NCBI GenBank assembly: GCA_029449235.1
Contig: JANATG010000015.1
Location: 496,001 to 560,000, forward strand
Direction of reading: 5' to 3'
Length of the DNA stretch: 64,000 nt
DNA from: Linnemannia schmuckeri
Taxonomy: Eukaryota > Mortierellomycota > Mortierellomycetes > Mortierellales > Mortierellaceae
This document shows, one piece after another, positions 10,441 to 23,291 of the stretch; position 1 is the stretch's first letter; every line of letters starts with the position of its first letter. The position numbers and the translations under genes were made by a program. A model generated the notes under the pieces. That model did not search any database. It was not told where the DNA came from and saw only the letters and a program-made list of their open reading frames with translations.

Positions 10441-11098
10441 GGCTGGATCAAAAGGACTTTCTCTACATCATGGATTATATTCGTCCGCCGCATGAAGGTA
10501 AAAATATTTCCGCTTGAATTGCCAGATGCATGAAACTATAACCGTGTTTTTTTACACGTTGTTCCCGGCTGGCGCTAAACATTATATCTATTTTCTCATT
10601 TACTCTTTCACTCCCATTTTTAATAGAAGCAAAAAGACTGGCCCTCAAGATTGGCTACGCCACTGGAGGCTACCGTTTCAAACAGTACTTTAGAGAGTGC
10701 GGTGTTCGCGGGAAGGTGGCTTTGACTAAAGGCAGAGGTTATTATAACCTGTAGACATCTGCCCTTCCGGCGACAACCTCGCAGAAAAGGGGGCGAGAAT
10801 GGTCGTATCCCTTGTCTGGCTCTTTGAGAAGATAATCCATTACATCTACTTAGGCTTTAACTATAACAAGCGGGTCGGGCCATTCATGTGAAAAAGTAAG
10901 GAATGCTCCAGAAAGAATCACGAAGAAATGCATGCCCTACTTCTCAAAGACAGGTCCCAAGCAGATGCGCTCAAGTTCTACCGAGCGAAGATCTTGGCGG
11001 ACATGGAAATTTGGTCCCCATTTTTGGAGTCTCTCGGTGACCACAAGTATCTGATTTACGCCTTCAAGAAAACCTTAGACCCACTTTACTCTGCCTAA
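10441..11098 (+). pseudogene. Broken spliced gene of unknown family (C-terminal part)
   Basis: Exon-like 10450-10497 (RLDQKDFLYIMDYIRPPHE) joins across a phase-1 GT-AG intron (10498-10626) to EAKRLALKIGYATGGYRFKQ and REC...KGRGYYN. Near 10750 a one-base shift is needed to continue with VDICPSGDNLAEKGARMV, then VSLVWLFEKIIHYIYLGFN. A TGA at 10889-10891 interrupts the same frame. It then runs on as KSKECSRKNHEEMHALLLKD...RAKILADMEIWSPFL...YAFKKTLDPLYSA to a TAA ending at 11098. The upstream boundary is unclear: a stop precedes the first exon in its frame, and a neighbouring frame at about 10260-10440 also looks coding. Two lesions and an intact intron point to a recent pseudogene. I do not recognise the protein. 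Confidence 0.5.
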
Positions 11099-11279
11099 AG
11101 TCTAGCGAGACCTTTGTCAAAATACTACTTTATTTCATCCCCTAAATTCCACCATCAAATGCCCTCGAAAATAAATAACGCGGATCAATACAACTTCTTG
11201 CAGCAGAGATTCTGGCTAATTGTCCTAATATGTTCTTTTAATCATGGTGAGACTCCTCCCCCACTTCAGCATCCTGGTT

Positions 11280-12059
11280 TCACTTCCTGGCGGGCAACGT
11301 CTTTTCCATATAAATATGTGGCTGCCCCTCATCCGGGTACTCGTCCCCTGAAGCAACATACCCAAACTTTTCATAAAACCCCTTCCTAGGCACCTGACTC
11401 GATAATGCTAGCTTTTCCAGATCCGTATTCTCGATGACATATTTCTCAAGAGCCTCCATGATCAGGCGTCCGAGCCCGGACCCACGGGTGCTGGAAAGGA
11501 CGGCGACACGACCGATTTTCCCAACGGTGGGGGAGTACTTGTAGAGACGGGCTGTTCCAACGCCCTCGTTGGTGGTAGAGTCGAGTGCTACCCAGTGCAA
11601 GCATTCCGAGTCGATCCTGGGTTGAGTAAAGTAGAAGTAGGATAGGGAGGGAAACGAGATTGGAGGTTGATTAGTTTTGCCCACTGTTTGGTCCAGACCG
11701 AAAAAAGCATTTCCTTTGCGGACATGTCAAGCGGCTGATCTGTGTATAACTTAGCCCTTCAACTGGTGCTGAATATGATCACAGGTATCGTCTCCCTTAC
11801 TCGTCAATCTCTATGCTTCTGTCGTATCCTTGTTCATCCGAAAAGACCTTGAGACGGACTAAATTAAAAGCAGGGAGTGGATCTTTGTATTAGTACGACA
11901 ACAAAGACGAATGGAAGAAACAAAAAACGGCGGATATTTTTTTTTTTTTTTTTTGCTTGACATTGCTTGAAAGAGAGGAATGAGGAGAAAAAAGAGTTTA
12001 CCATCGTGGCATTTGGCTAGGTCCTCTGGAGTTTCGACAAAGCGGACAATGTAACTCAT
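11280..12059 (-). CDS. GNAT-family N-acetyltransferase
   Basis: Small acetyl-CoA-dependent N-acyltransferase, three exons (12059-12002, 11858-11801, 11616-11280), 150 aa. The N-terminus reads MSYIVRFVETPEDLAKCHD then VRLKVFSDEQGYDRSIEID, the ElaA/YjcF-type opening in which the first helix is followed by a variant of (V/F)F..EQG. HWVALDS forms the central strand. The acetyl-CoA pyrophosphate loop is in VAVLSSTRGSGLGRLIMEAL (pattern R/Q-x-x-G-x-G/A satisfied by TRGSGLG). The C-terminal GFYEKFGYVASGDEY.DEG..HIYMEK is typical of the family. The first intron contains a poly(T) run (about 11940-11954). Substrate cannot be told from sequence. The next gene on the same strand begins downstream of a separate 533-bp spacer. 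Confidence 0.88.
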
Positions 12060-12592
12060 GGTTGTTGCAGTTTGGGTAAAAGGGGATGAGGATTGATGAG
12101 AAAGGTGAGCTGATGGGGAAGACTTTCTTGGGGCCAAAACGGCCTTTTTATCTTCTACTCTTCCAGGTACGGTTAACAAAACCACGAAATAAAAAGTGAG
12201 TCACATTTTCACACGGATGTAGGGCGCATTTTTTTTTTTACAAAACAAAAGACCAAGATAACCCTTTTTGGTGGCGCATCCGTTGTCATCCACTGTCATG
12301 TCATCCCAGCTTAAAAAGCTTCGATGCGGCTCTAGCCAATTGCAAAATGATATCTAACGCACCGGGACACCGCAGTATATATTTTTTATTATTATTTGCG
12401 ACAAGTATCCAATGCGAAGGGAAGGATGAATGGTGTAAAAATACAAAGAGGTAGAAGGAAGATGATATGAAGTGGTTGATAGAACATAATAAATCTGTTT
12501 CTATGCGTCAAGCTGAAGCTGTGAAGAAGTGGGTACCTGGAGAAACAATGAACAATGGTATAAGGAAAAAAATGAGAGGGGTGTAGGGGTGA
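12060..12592. other. Intergenic between GNAT gene and PAQR gene
   Basis: Serves as promoter of the GNAT gene (minus) and 3' region of the PAQR gene (minus). It contains a poly(T) run near 12230 and AT-rich stretches. No gene seen. Confidence 0.5.
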
Positions 12593-15021
12593 TCAATTCA
12601 CAAACATTGACCTCAGCATCTCGAGAGGAATGTCGCAGCTGTGGTTAGACTGGTGCCAGAAGGTCATTGCCTTGGTCACGCCAAAGAAGTGGATCGCACA
12701 CCCGATCAGAACGCAGATATGGAAAATCTGATGCGACGCCGCCTATTTGTTTCATTTCAGCGATCAAATATGAATAAAACAAACATCAGTTGAACATATC
12801 TAAGAAACATACTGATCAAGGAAAAATTGGTGGCGCCTTGATCTCATTCGTAGAAGAGGCAGGTGTAACTTACAAAGTGGTCAAACTTGCCGGGGAAGAA
12901 GCACTCGGGAACGCGGCTTCCGTAGATCAAGGCGCCAATAACATAGGCTGCACCCATGCAAAACATGTAGTTGAGCGCGACTGCGCGTTGAGCCATAGCA
13001 AACTAGAAATAGCAACAAAACAGCCAGTTGCATGAAAATTGTTAGAATAAAAAAAAAAAAAAAAAAAAAACACATGTAACTTGGGTGACAAATACCCCCA
13101 TAGGTTCCACATTGGGGCTCACACACATGCACATGTGCATTTTTACTTACCCCATAAAGAACAATTCCATGGACGATGGGGAACAAGCCTGAAAGACCCA
13201 TGGCAAGGAACAATCCCGACCGGACCCAGCGGAACTGAGGCGAGCGGAACTTTGGACGCATCACCACAAAAATCGTAGCGGCCCCAAAGATGGAAATGAG
13301 AGAGATGTACATGATCTGCCACGTCTTGTGACAATAGAATCCTAAAAAGTTGACATCGAGAGATAGAGATGGAGGAACAGAGATATGTTTCAATGACTGG
13401 CGTTAGTAATTGTCCTAGATCTAAGTTGTCGTGTTGTGCATGGTGGCTCTGATCTTGAACTGTTCAAGGAGTGCTCTATCGTTCAAGTCTCTGCTTACCG
13501 TAAAAGATGGCTGGGTAAAAAGAACCCACAATCAAGAACACAATTCCTACATAGTCACAGCGATTCCATTGCGAGGCGACCTAGGTGAGCAGAGACAGGA
13601 TGTATTAGCCGCCGTTTGCAAATAGCCTATCACATCAAAACGCGTAACTCTTTTTCAAGACAAGTCATAACCAAAGGCATGACTTACTGCTTCAGAATGA
13701 CAGCAAAATGTGTGAAAGCTGGCTGACATGGAGAGGCAGATGATGGCTCCAGCAAGGAACGCGTAAAAGACAGCGACATCAGTCCATTGGATAGCATCAA
13801 GCAACCCGATGATCTTGAAGTACGAGATGGGAGCCACAATGACAAAGATGATCGCCCCAAGAAGATGCGACCAAATGTTGACTAGAAACAACGTGAATGT
13901 AGTAAAATAAGGTACAGAGAACAAGAAGTATATGTGAGCAAAACGAGGTCCTACAACTCGTGAAAAAAGAATGCCTATCAGGCCGTGGACTCGAGGCCCA
14001 GGAGATGTTTTTCTGCTCACTCTCTTTCTCTAGTCGTTCTCCTTTGTACTCTTGATACAATTCAGTGGTGGCACCAAGTTTAATTATGCCCAACTGGTAC
14101 CTCGCCTACGGTAAAAAGCGCAAGGAAGTGGAGGTAGTTGGGACTGGAACACTCTGTTTTTGGTTAAAGAAAAACACTGTTCCACATGGTATCAAGTCGG
14201 GTGAGGGAAAAAAAGAAAAAAAAGAAAGAACACATGCAGAAGATGATACTCTCGCTGAACAATGACAACCACTCTTGTTGCATTTTCACATCCCGTTCCT
14301 CTGTTCTTGAACAGAAAACGAGAGCTTTTTTCGCCCTACCACTCTGCGCATATGCCCCACGCCTGGCACGCCGTCGCACCCCATCTCCCTCCCCATCTAT
14401 CTTCCATGTGGGATATGATGTTATTGATAAAGTTGCGAATACAAACTAACTTTCACAAACAATCCGCCAACGGCGCTAAAATTGTAAGGAAAGGCAGAAC
14501 GCTGTATCGGGAGTTCACTTACCAGATTCGTTGTGAAGGTATGCCAGTGATGCAATGGTCTTGCTGTAGCTGTGGGTGGGGCGTCGGTATCCAGAAACGA
14601 TAGCTGGGTTGTCCTTCATCCAAGGAGGCAATTCGTCCCAGCAGCAGATCGGACTCTTGTCAGATACTTCGTATTGGGCCTCGTCCGGCAATGTTGTTGA
14701 ACGGCGTTTGGCGCGCTCCTTTTCGTCATATTCACTCTCAATACCACTGTCGTTGTCGTCGTCGTCATTGCTGTGGCTATGGCCGCCAGGCGTCAACGAC
14801 CGGATCCCTACTGGTTCAGAGTCGTCCTCTTTGTTGTCGCCCAGAAAGTCCCTGCGGTCATGAAAGGCGTTGGTAGGGGATTTGATGGTGTCAGCCTGGG
14901 TGCCGTCACTGTTCTTGTGTTGGTGGTGGTGGTGGTAGTGTAGTTGTTGTAGGGCGGTTGTTTTGGAGAGGCTGCTGGAGGATGAGCGACGAGAAGGAGC
15001 TGGGGATGTGTCGGACTTCAT
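12593..15021 (-). CDS. PAQR / adiponectin-receptor-like (haemolysin III family) seven-helix membrane protein
   Basis: Seven-transmembrane PAQR protein of the AdipoR/yeast Izh type; family members act in lipid and zinc homeostasis. Six exons join in frame (15021-14523, 13881-13688, 13580-13499, 13341-13151, 13002-12874, 12742-12593), 414 aa. The first about 150 residues are a disordered cytosolic domain (Ser-, His- and Asp-rich). The family core then starts: ELPPWMKDNPAIVSGYR and HNES.VNIWSHLLGA. The three zinc-site elements are visible: SASFHTFCCH in helix 2, NRCDYVGI at helix 3, and SHQIFH near the C-terminus. All junctions are GT-AG. The intron before exon 5 contains a poly(A) run. The chosen ATG (15021) avoids a pyrimidine-rich upstream open stretch that reads as poly-Leu/Phe and is probably 5' untranslated. 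Ligand unknown. Confidence 0.9.
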
Positions 15022-16929
15022 GTTGGAGATGTTGGAGGGAGAAGGCGGTTTGTGGGGTTCTAGTGACGATTTTAGAGTCAGCCAGTTGCTGTTAGCGAGC
15101 GAACAACGAGCAAGAGGGGAAGTAAGAAGAGCGAAAGAGGGAAGGAGGAACAAGAACAAACAAAATAAACAAAATAAAACAAACAGATCCAAAAGAGAAA
15201 GAAAAAAAAATAACACACACCTAGAAACAACAAAGAAATATAGAGAATGAGCTGGAGAAAATGAGGCTTATTGATGTTCGAGGGAATATTTAACAAGTTG
15301 GGTCTGTGCAAAGATGATAACGATCTATCTCTTTTCTTGCACTCGTAAGGACTAGCGGAAAAAGGTGCGGAAGGTGCGGCTGGAAGGGAAAGAAAGAAAA
15401 AAAAGTAGGTTGAGAGAAAAAGGGACGATGTCGTGTGTGCGATTAACCAGGGAAAGAAGGTGTGGAAGAGGGATTCCAGCTGGTCGGGCTCTGTTGGTTT
15501 GGTTGGTGACGAGGTGTGAGGGTTGGAGAAGGAGAGAAGGAAGGGGTCGTTATGGAGGGCGATGAGGAGAAGGTCAAAAGTGGCGAAGGAGGAAGGAGAC
15601 TATGAAGTGTGCCCGAGGAGAGGGAAGAGCAAGGAGGAGAGAAAGAATTGAGAGAGAGTGAGTGAAAGAGAGAGAGAGAGGAATGAGCGAAAAGAGAAGA
15701 GACGAGAGGAATGAATGAAGAATGAGAGACAGAGGTGGAGAAAGAAGAAAAATAAAAGAAGTAAAAAAGGTACAGTTCAGGTTCAAACTCACTTGGAGCG
15801 AAGCCCGATATGGACAAAAGGTGTGTCAGCGAAATTAGAAAGGAAATGAACAAGCCTTCAAAAAAGATACATGTTATTGCAGCCATGCGATTCAATAAGA
15901 GAATAAGGATACTATGATGGGGTATCCTCAAATACATCCGATCCATTGGAAGGGAGGGACTCACTGATAATATTAATAATAATGGGACCCGATACCCTAT
16001 CCCCATCTTAATTATCTACGAACGAAAAGAAACGCAGCAACAACAGTAGCATCAGTTATATTCTACCCACCCACACATTCTCATCTTCGCATGATGCTAC
16101 TATTCAACTTCTCTCCCTCTCGGCATTTCATAGCATTCAATCACACCCACTAAGACGAAATGTTCACATCAACCCAAAAGAAAAGCAACCACAGGAACCA
16201 TCACCGGAATGGAAAGGTTGAAACGATTTCATGAATAAAATGAATCGATCCATCCATAGAAGCATCCTTATCGGCCGTCCACTTATTCCTTCTATATCGC
16301 TCCCTCTCACTTCTTTCACTCTTTCACTCTCTTTTTCTATTGCTGCTCTAATTATCTTCTGATTCTCCTTGTAGCACTTTGAACAATCTGTAGATACTTC
16401 TGTTCATGGCATAATAGTCTTTGTCGGAGGAATTACTTGTTATTCATGCATCCAGTCTCCTTTTTTATCGCTTAATTAAGCTAATAGTTCTTCCGTAATG
16501 CTCCTCCTCCTTTTACTCTTAGCAGAGGCATCAATGTGGTGTAGAAAAGGCGTAAAGACTAGACGAATTGGTCGTTATGCGTTGCATTGGTTGTGAAGTA
16601 GGCCAAGATGATTTGGTCGTGTGGTGTCCGTTGCATGGGAAAAGTGGGGTTGCAGGACAAGTTTGAACTTACGGCTATCGAATGCTTTTTCCAAGTCAAT
16701 GTGCGGGTGGGTGGACCTCCTTGGTTGTTGTTACAAATTGCAACCCTTTTTTTTTTTTTTTTGATCTACAGTGTCGAATTAGAATTGGAGAAAGGAAGGA
16801 GAAAGAAGGGAGGAGAGAAGGAGACAAGGAGAGGGTGAGATAAACCAGGAGGAGGTTAGGATGCTTAGTCAAAGCAAGGTATGATTGTGTTGGAGGTAAT
16901 AAAGAGGAAGTATGAGATAGAGAGGAAGA

Positions 16930-17000
16930 GAAGGTAGAGAAAGAAAGAGAGAGAAAGAGAGAGAAAGAGAGAGAAAGAGAGAGAAAGAGAGAGGAAAAGA
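16930..17000. repeat. GA-rich microsatellite (GAGAAAGA units)
   Basis: Roughly seven imperfect copies of a GAGAAAGA-type unit in the PAQR-RhoGEF spacer. Confidence 0.7.
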
Positions 17001-17113
17001 GAGGAAGAGAGCGTGAGTGCGAGAGAGACAAAGAAGAAACAAACTGATAAACACAAAGAGAGAGTGATGGTGATGGGATACCAATTTATCACTGACCGCC
17101 GATCCATCATGAG

Positions 17114-17150
17114 CGACAAGGGAACAAGGGAACAAGGGAACAAGGGAATA
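17114..17150. repeat. Tandem 8-bp repeat (AACAAGGG)
   Basis: Four adjacent copies of ACAAGGGA-type units, the last with one substitution (AATAAGG). Confidence 0.75.
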
Positions 17151-18680
17151 AGGACGGCTGTCTGATGTCTTGCAATCAAAACGGAACAAGAAACATACGG
17201 AAGGTTGATTCAACACATAGCAGAAATTTGTCTTCCAGATAGACACAGTGACGATAAAGGATACCCTCTCATTGCATGGGGATTCTGCGCCCTCGAGAAA
17301 AGACTAACAAAACGAAAGGCTTTTAGTTTTTTTCCTTCAATCTTCCCTCTACTGCCAAGACTCAAAAGACTGAAAGAAAAAATGCTGTCGGAGGGTTTGC
17401 TTTTATTTGCAAATGAGCCAAAAAAAAAAAAAAAAAAAGCTGTTACGGTATGCACTCTTACCAGGGGGAAACAAGGAGCTGGGACCTAACTGAAATATAA
17501 ACGATGGAAAGGACGCGACGGGCTTTTGCCTAGACTTTTCCCCCTATTTTTCTCTTTGAATAGCCTTTACCGTCACTCATAACAAAACAGCCACTGTTCA
17601 AAAAGCCATTTGCCTTGCCCCCTTCAGAGCTATCATGAGAAAGAATACTTTCAATTCAGAGGTAAAAAGAAACACTTACTGAAGAGCCGCTGTTGCCGCC
17701 CTCAGTTTACTTCGCCTTGGCCTTCAATGGACGAAAATTACATCTAGACGACGAGACAACCAAGATTGAGATTGCCCAGTCGACCTCTCTCCCTCAGACC
17801 TGGGCTCCTTTTGAAGCGTATCAGTGGGATGTGAGATGAGGGTCGTTGGGACAGGGATAACCGTGTTTGTCTTTCAACTCGTACGCTGTGTACTCTCTCT
17901 CCTTCAACTTCAAGAAAGACAAATATGGCTCTCATGTTCAATTGGGCCAATGGCTTCACAAACTGACTATGACCTGGACATTTTTATGTTTTGTTTTGTC
18001 TCCTTGTTATTGAGCACCAAACAAACAACAACAACAAAGAAATACTATCGACCGACCTCCTGCTCCTTTTCTCACCCACTGCATTGACTCCACCTCACAA
18101 AGGCAAAGGTGTCATCCAAGTTCAGCAAACCATAGCAGCACAGGAAGACATAATAATAGCAATGTGTGTCAAGGTCACTCATGTAGTGGATGGACACCCT
18201 TTGTGCTCCTGTGAATTATACGCTGCGTACATGTGTCGTATATGTACGAGATCGTTACATCTTTCTTTTATTCTTCTCCTGCCTTGCCTTCTCGTACCTT
18301 GCTTTCCCGTATCTTGCCTTCGTTTCCCTTTCTTCTTTTCTTCTTTTGCTTTTTCCTCTCTCTTCTTTTTTTCTTCTTCTGGTTTTCTATCCTCGACTTG
18401 TTCCTGTTTTCCCTTTTTCTCGATCCATACCGACCTCACTTACGCCCTTCTTTTCATTCTTTATTCTCCTTCGCAAACGAACCAAACATAGACGACGTCG
18501 ACTTACGATACACGACGGAAACCTTTTCTTTTAATACCGATTACGTTTAATCCTAACTCCCAAGCATAGCTCTCTCTTTTTATTTCGCCAACTTGGATAT
18601 TTCAACCATAGTTGCGAGCACACATATACCTCCACGCACATTTTTCACGAATTATTTTTACGATTTAGAACTCAACCAAG

Positions 18681-20515
18681 ATGCCGCACCATACATCCCA
18701 GCAACCCTTTTTCCTCGCTACCCTCCCATCCTCGACGTCTACTCCCGCGACACTTTCACGCAAGCAGAGCTTCGGCAGTGTCTACAGCAGCAACGCCAGT
18801 AGCGCCAGCATCATCAGTAGCGTCGGTACCACCGGCTCCATCACCAGCCACAACGGCGGCATTGGCAGTCAGTCCTTCTATAACCTCTCCAAGGACAGCA
18901 ACAAGAGCAACCTCGACCTGCCGCTTCCTCCTCGTCATTCCCCATATCCGGTTCTGTACAGCCACGCCAATTACTCGAATCTCAGCATCAGTCAACATAA
19001 TACCTCTGGACACAGCATCTACAGCTCAAACTCTAACGCGAGCTCCTGCCTCAGCCTCGCCTCGTCCCAGTACTCTGTCTCTGTAGACAAAGTTCACCAC
19101 GCCTTCGGGTCCTTGCCTCCTCCTTGTCTTCCTCCTCCCGCCTCCATTTTTTCTGCTTCCTCTTCTTCTCTACCTCTCGCTGCCTCCGTCAACATTCCCA
19201 TCAATACACCTGCTCCCACTGCAACAAAGTCTCTTGCCTCTTCTTCCTCTGCCTCCTTGTCCTCCAGACATCGCACCACTCCCAAACTCCCATACCAACA
19301 GCAGCAACAACAAGGTTCCAAAGTCTTTCCAACACCCTCTCATCACGCCTCCTTGTCACGATCCTCTTCGTCGACCGATCTATCTTTGCCTCACACTCCT
19401 TCTCTTCCTCCTCGAGCACCTTCTCCTTCCCCTCGCACTTTGCAGCTCCCATCTGCCGCTGCTATTGGTGTGCTCCCACCCCGTAAACGAATCCCAAACA
19501 CTATCCCCCCTTTGAATACAAAGTCCCTTGTTCAGCCTGCAACGCTGTCACCCTCATTCCTCTCCAGCCGTTCGACCAACATGAGCTCCACCTCTCCCAG
19601 CTGTGAGTCGCCTGCCTCTGGAAACACCTATTCCGACGCCTCTAGCGCTGCCGGATCAACCCCATCAACCCCAACCCATTCGCGTCCCTTTGTCGCCATG
19701 GCCATCACGGAGTTGGTGATTTCTGAGACCCACTACCTCACTGCTGTCAATGTAAGCATGAGCTTTCTTCTTCTCTCCTCCTTTGTCGATTAGTTATAAT
19801 ATGTGTGTACGTGTGTGCCCTAAGGAAGGGCATAACTAGATTGCAGTCCTAAAAATGCGCCATGCACACCTTGCTTATGTTTGTTCACATAATACATCGC
19901 TATCAAATAGCGAATCGGCAATGCTCTGAGCCAGGCGGCAGAGGCCAATTCTGCTGCAGGTCACAAAGAGAGCTTTACTCTTCGATCTGTTAGCGATCGA
20001 TGGTCTGAACTGACCAGAATCCAAACCAAGTTCCACGATGTAAGTTTTTTTTTCTTTTTTTTCCCCTCATCAATGCTCGCAGACAAATATACACGCTCTT
20101 CCACTCTGGTTTATTGTCTACTAGCAGAGGAATCGGACGGTGTTACCACCATTTTGGATTTGCGTTGTCTCCGATCTGCCCTATTTGTCATATCTTGTAC
20201 CTTTTTTCCCCTGGATGTGGTTTGATGAGTCTGAGCGCCACAAAACCACTTGACGGCACCTGGCCAGTCCCTCCACACAGGTCGCTTGACAAGTCGGTGT
20301 TGTTTGCCTTTGTTTTTTGTTCCTTCCCCCTTGATATATACTCCTTTTTTATTTTTGTATTTCGTGAAAGGTTTAACGGCTCATGGCTACTAGTACAGAA
20401 AAGACACAAGTCATAGTACTTCCCCTTTTTTGTGGCGATAAATTGGACCTTTGTCTCCGCGTTTGCCATCGTAGAGGTAAAGGTGGCAATAAGACGACTA
20501 ACATCATGCGCGTGT

Positions 20516-20574
<59 letters not shown>

Positions 20575-22909
20575 TTCTTCTTTGCTAAACGAATTAATAG
20601 GATGTAGTCGCCGTCAATGAAGACCTCCGTGAGACTGCCGGACTCTTGAATGACCTCGTAAGTTCTTGGTCTCTCAACAAAAAGACGAAGAGAAAGCAAG
20701 GCACCGACATAATTAACGTGCTTGCTTAATGGTACGATATGCTCTGCAATGTACGATCCAGTACACTCACAACGACAGTTGTTATTCTTTTTTGTCGTGG
20801 CTTTCCCTTTCCCTTTTTTCCTTCATGTACGCCTGGTTGGATGGGGTTTGTTGGGCCACCAATAGTTGGTGACTCTTGAGCCTATCCTGATTGATCACAG
20901 CCGGGACCTGGCCATCTCCTTGAAAAAGCTAATCCGTCGCGATCAGGTAAAGCATCAACTTACTACACCGTGCCATGCACCTTCTTGCGGCTCAGCTCCA
21001 CATGGTCCGTTCGCCCTTTTTTTTCCTTGTATTTATTTTCATATGACAGTGACGACAACGCGTTATTTGTTCGTATTCACGCGTGTCTGTTCATTATTTT
21101 TCCTTGCTGAATCCGCGACTTCGCACGTTGCTTTTAATTGACTTTTGTTTGATGCCATGCACCCGATATTACATACGGGGTGTTCCTCGCCCTGTCTGCC
21201 TGTCTGCCTTCGTCCTTCTCTCTCTTTCTGAATCTCGGTGTCGTCCCTTTTGCGTGTTTTTGTCTGCCGTTTTCCTTCTCTGTCTCCCTCACTCACTCTC
21301 TCTCATTCACTTTCTTAATCGTGTCTCCTTCGTTCGTCCGTGTCTGTACCTTCCTTTCCCCTTTTTTCATTCACTGACCATGACAAACAACACGCGCTTA
21401 ATGTCTACAAACAACAACAACAACCAACCAACCACTCCAACAAAAAACTTTAATAGAACTCGGAGCACACGGCTGCCGAATGGGAGTCAGCCCTTCGCCA
21501 GCCTCTAGACCATTTGTCGAGCTATGAGGAGTGGCTCCTGCGGATCGATCCCCAGCACAAGTTCTGCAAGAATTACAACGACCATCTCCAAAGACTGATC
21601 TACAAAACCAAGATGGTCTCAGGTACTTTGCTTCTCTTTCTCATCTTGTCTCGTTACTTTTGCTACCATTGCTACGTTGACTTGCTGCCACTTCTTCCTT
21701 TGCTCAACGGATCTTTCCCTTTGGTTATTATATCTTTTCTTCTAACCATCGCCTTCTTCTTTTCTTCTTCTCTTTCTCTACTTAACTTTTACTTTCGCTA
21801 ATACTTAATACTCCCCTCTCTCCTTCTCTCTTTCATCTCCAATCTCCTTCTCTCTCTCTCACTTCATCTCGCGCGCGTACTTTCCCTTCCTCCTTTCCCC
21901 TCCAACCACCTTCTTTACTATCCTCCCTTCTTCCTTCTTTCTCCTTCCACCTCCTCCTCCTCTACCACCCTTTCTCCACCCCTCCTACATCCACAACACG
22001 ATGATATCCTCAAAACGTTTCAAAGACGTCAACCAACAACCACGCAACATGCTCCGTCGTCTGAGCACCATGGCACGCGATGTCATCAAGCGCCGCTCCT
22101 CTGTCCAACTGCTCACCCAAGGTGGTTTCCACTCCGAGGCGACTACGCCTACCACCCCTACGACTCCCCACTCTGCCTCGACTCTCGACTCGAGATACTC
22201 TGAAAAGTCTGACGCTTGCTCTCCCATCACTCCTAACCCTCTCCCAATGATGCCTGACCACACCGTCAAGGCCCTGGGTGTTGCTGATAAACATAATGAC
22301 ATGACGATCGATACTGTGACGCAACCAGCTTCGACAACCGCCCCAGAAACGAAATCTCCCCTCGAGAAGAGTCTCCCCAAGATCCCCTCCGATACTTCGT
22401 CTCATCTTCATTCCCAACCTTCCTCGCCTCAGGAACCCGCCACCCCTATCGCTGACACCTTCCTGGCGCTCCCCTACGTCAAGCAATTGCATCACTGCCC
22501 CTCCTCCACCTCCGAGTTGAGCGGCACCGGCACTTTGACCACCCCTTCCTCTGATTCTCTTGTCTCGTCGTCCACCTCTATCTACTCCAAGACCTCTTCG
22601 TCGTCTGCAGAAACTATCATCCAAGTCCAGATCCAGGAACAACTCCACCTGCGTTCCAACATCTCCAATACTACTTTGACCCGTCAGAAGTTCTTGGACG
22701 ACAAGGAGGCACGCAAGGCTACCCTCCGTGTCGGTACGAGCGAGATCATCCAGGCTAGAGCTCAGAGTCTCCAGTCACCCTCGTACAATTCGCGTGCCTC
22801 GGCTGAGAGCCTTAGGAGGGTCTCGCCTACCAAGTCCGAGGCGGAAAAGCCCCCCGTCAAGTCGCTCATTAGCTTCTGGGAGCAGGTCAATGATCCTCTG
22901 GATGTCTAG
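18681..22909 (+). CDS. Rho guanine-nucleotide exchange factor (DH domain)
   Basis: Activator of Rho/Cdc42-type GTPases, 795 aa in six exons (18681-19751, 19911-20039, 20601-20657, 20866-20946, 21457-21622, 22026-22909), all GT-AG and in frame. Residues 1 to about 335 are disordered, Ser/Thr/Pro-rich, with a short poly-Gln. The Dbl-homology domain starts at about residue 340 with AITELVISETHYLTAVN, continues RSVSDRWSELTRIQTKFHD, DVVAVNEDL, LVTLEPILIDHSRDLAISLKK, and ends near YNDHLQRLIYKTKMVS. The last exon opens with PRNMLRRLSTMARDVIKRR and is then disordered, ending LISFWEQVNDPLDV. No PH domain is evident. DH conservation is moderate, so the GTPase target is unknown. The intron before exon 3 carries a (CT)n run and about 35 T. 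Confidence 0.8.
20517..20572. repeat. (CT)n followed by poly(T) inside RhoGEF intron 2
   Basis: About ten CT dinucleotides running straight into about 34 T, some 30 bases before the 3' splice site. It probably acts as an over-long polypyrimidine tract. Confidence 0.7.
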
Positions 22910-23291
22910 ATCTCTCACCCTTTTGTGAGTTCCGACTTCATCATTTATTTTGCTAATTTACCTTCCTCCTGTTGACGACCCTCTACTATTACCTCTCCTT
23001 CTTTCTCTATCCTCTACTTAATAACGCCTTTCGCCTAATATTTTGTTGGTCATTTTTTTCGCTTGTGGTCTCTCACAATTTGCAGTTGAACCAATCCTTT
23101 CTATCATCCTCTCATTCCTTACCTTTCCTTTGGTACCCCTCATACTATCTACAAAGAATATATAGCGTTCGTTGCGCGTTGGCGAATAAATGATTCTTCG
23201 AAAAAAAAAGCTTGCGTTTTATTATTCATCTAAAGTGTGAGCTGTGTGTGCACAGGTGTGCATATGGTTTCTGGTGAAAGGGATAAGGTAT
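22910..23291. other. Convergent 3' region with poly(A) signal
   Basis: Shared 3' region of the RhoGEF (+) and DUF1295 (-) genes. An AATAAA at 23185-23190 suits the RhoGEF transcript. No gene seen. Confidence 0.5.

Larger units (their letters stand above)
15022..18680. other. 3.6-kb gene-free spacer rich in simple sequence
   Basis: Lies between the divergent PAQR and RhoGEF genes and so holds both promoters. It contains purine-rich strings (GAAAGAGA-type at about 16930-17000), a short 8-bp tandem array at 17114-17150, poly(T)/poly(A) runs (16750, 17420), and a long pyrimidine-rich tract (18250-18420) before the RhoGEF leader. Open frames here are Ser/Phe/Leu or Lys/Glu low-complexity shadows of these tracts. 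Confidence 0.55.

Noticed and set aside
14515..15216. Upstream extension of the PAQR protein beginning with poly-Leu/Phe
   Set aside because: The added residues are a pyrimidine-tract translation without a good start; the ATG at 15021 gives a normal N-terminus.
15443..16006. 187-codon minus-strand open frame rich in Ser, Phe and Leu
   Set aside because: It is a translation of pyrimidine-rich simple sequence in the PAQR promoter, with no domain and no homologue I recognise.
22010..22648. 212-codon minus-strand open frame inside the RhoGEF last exon
   Set aside because: Antisense of a confirmed in-frame exon; Arg/Gly-rich shadow.
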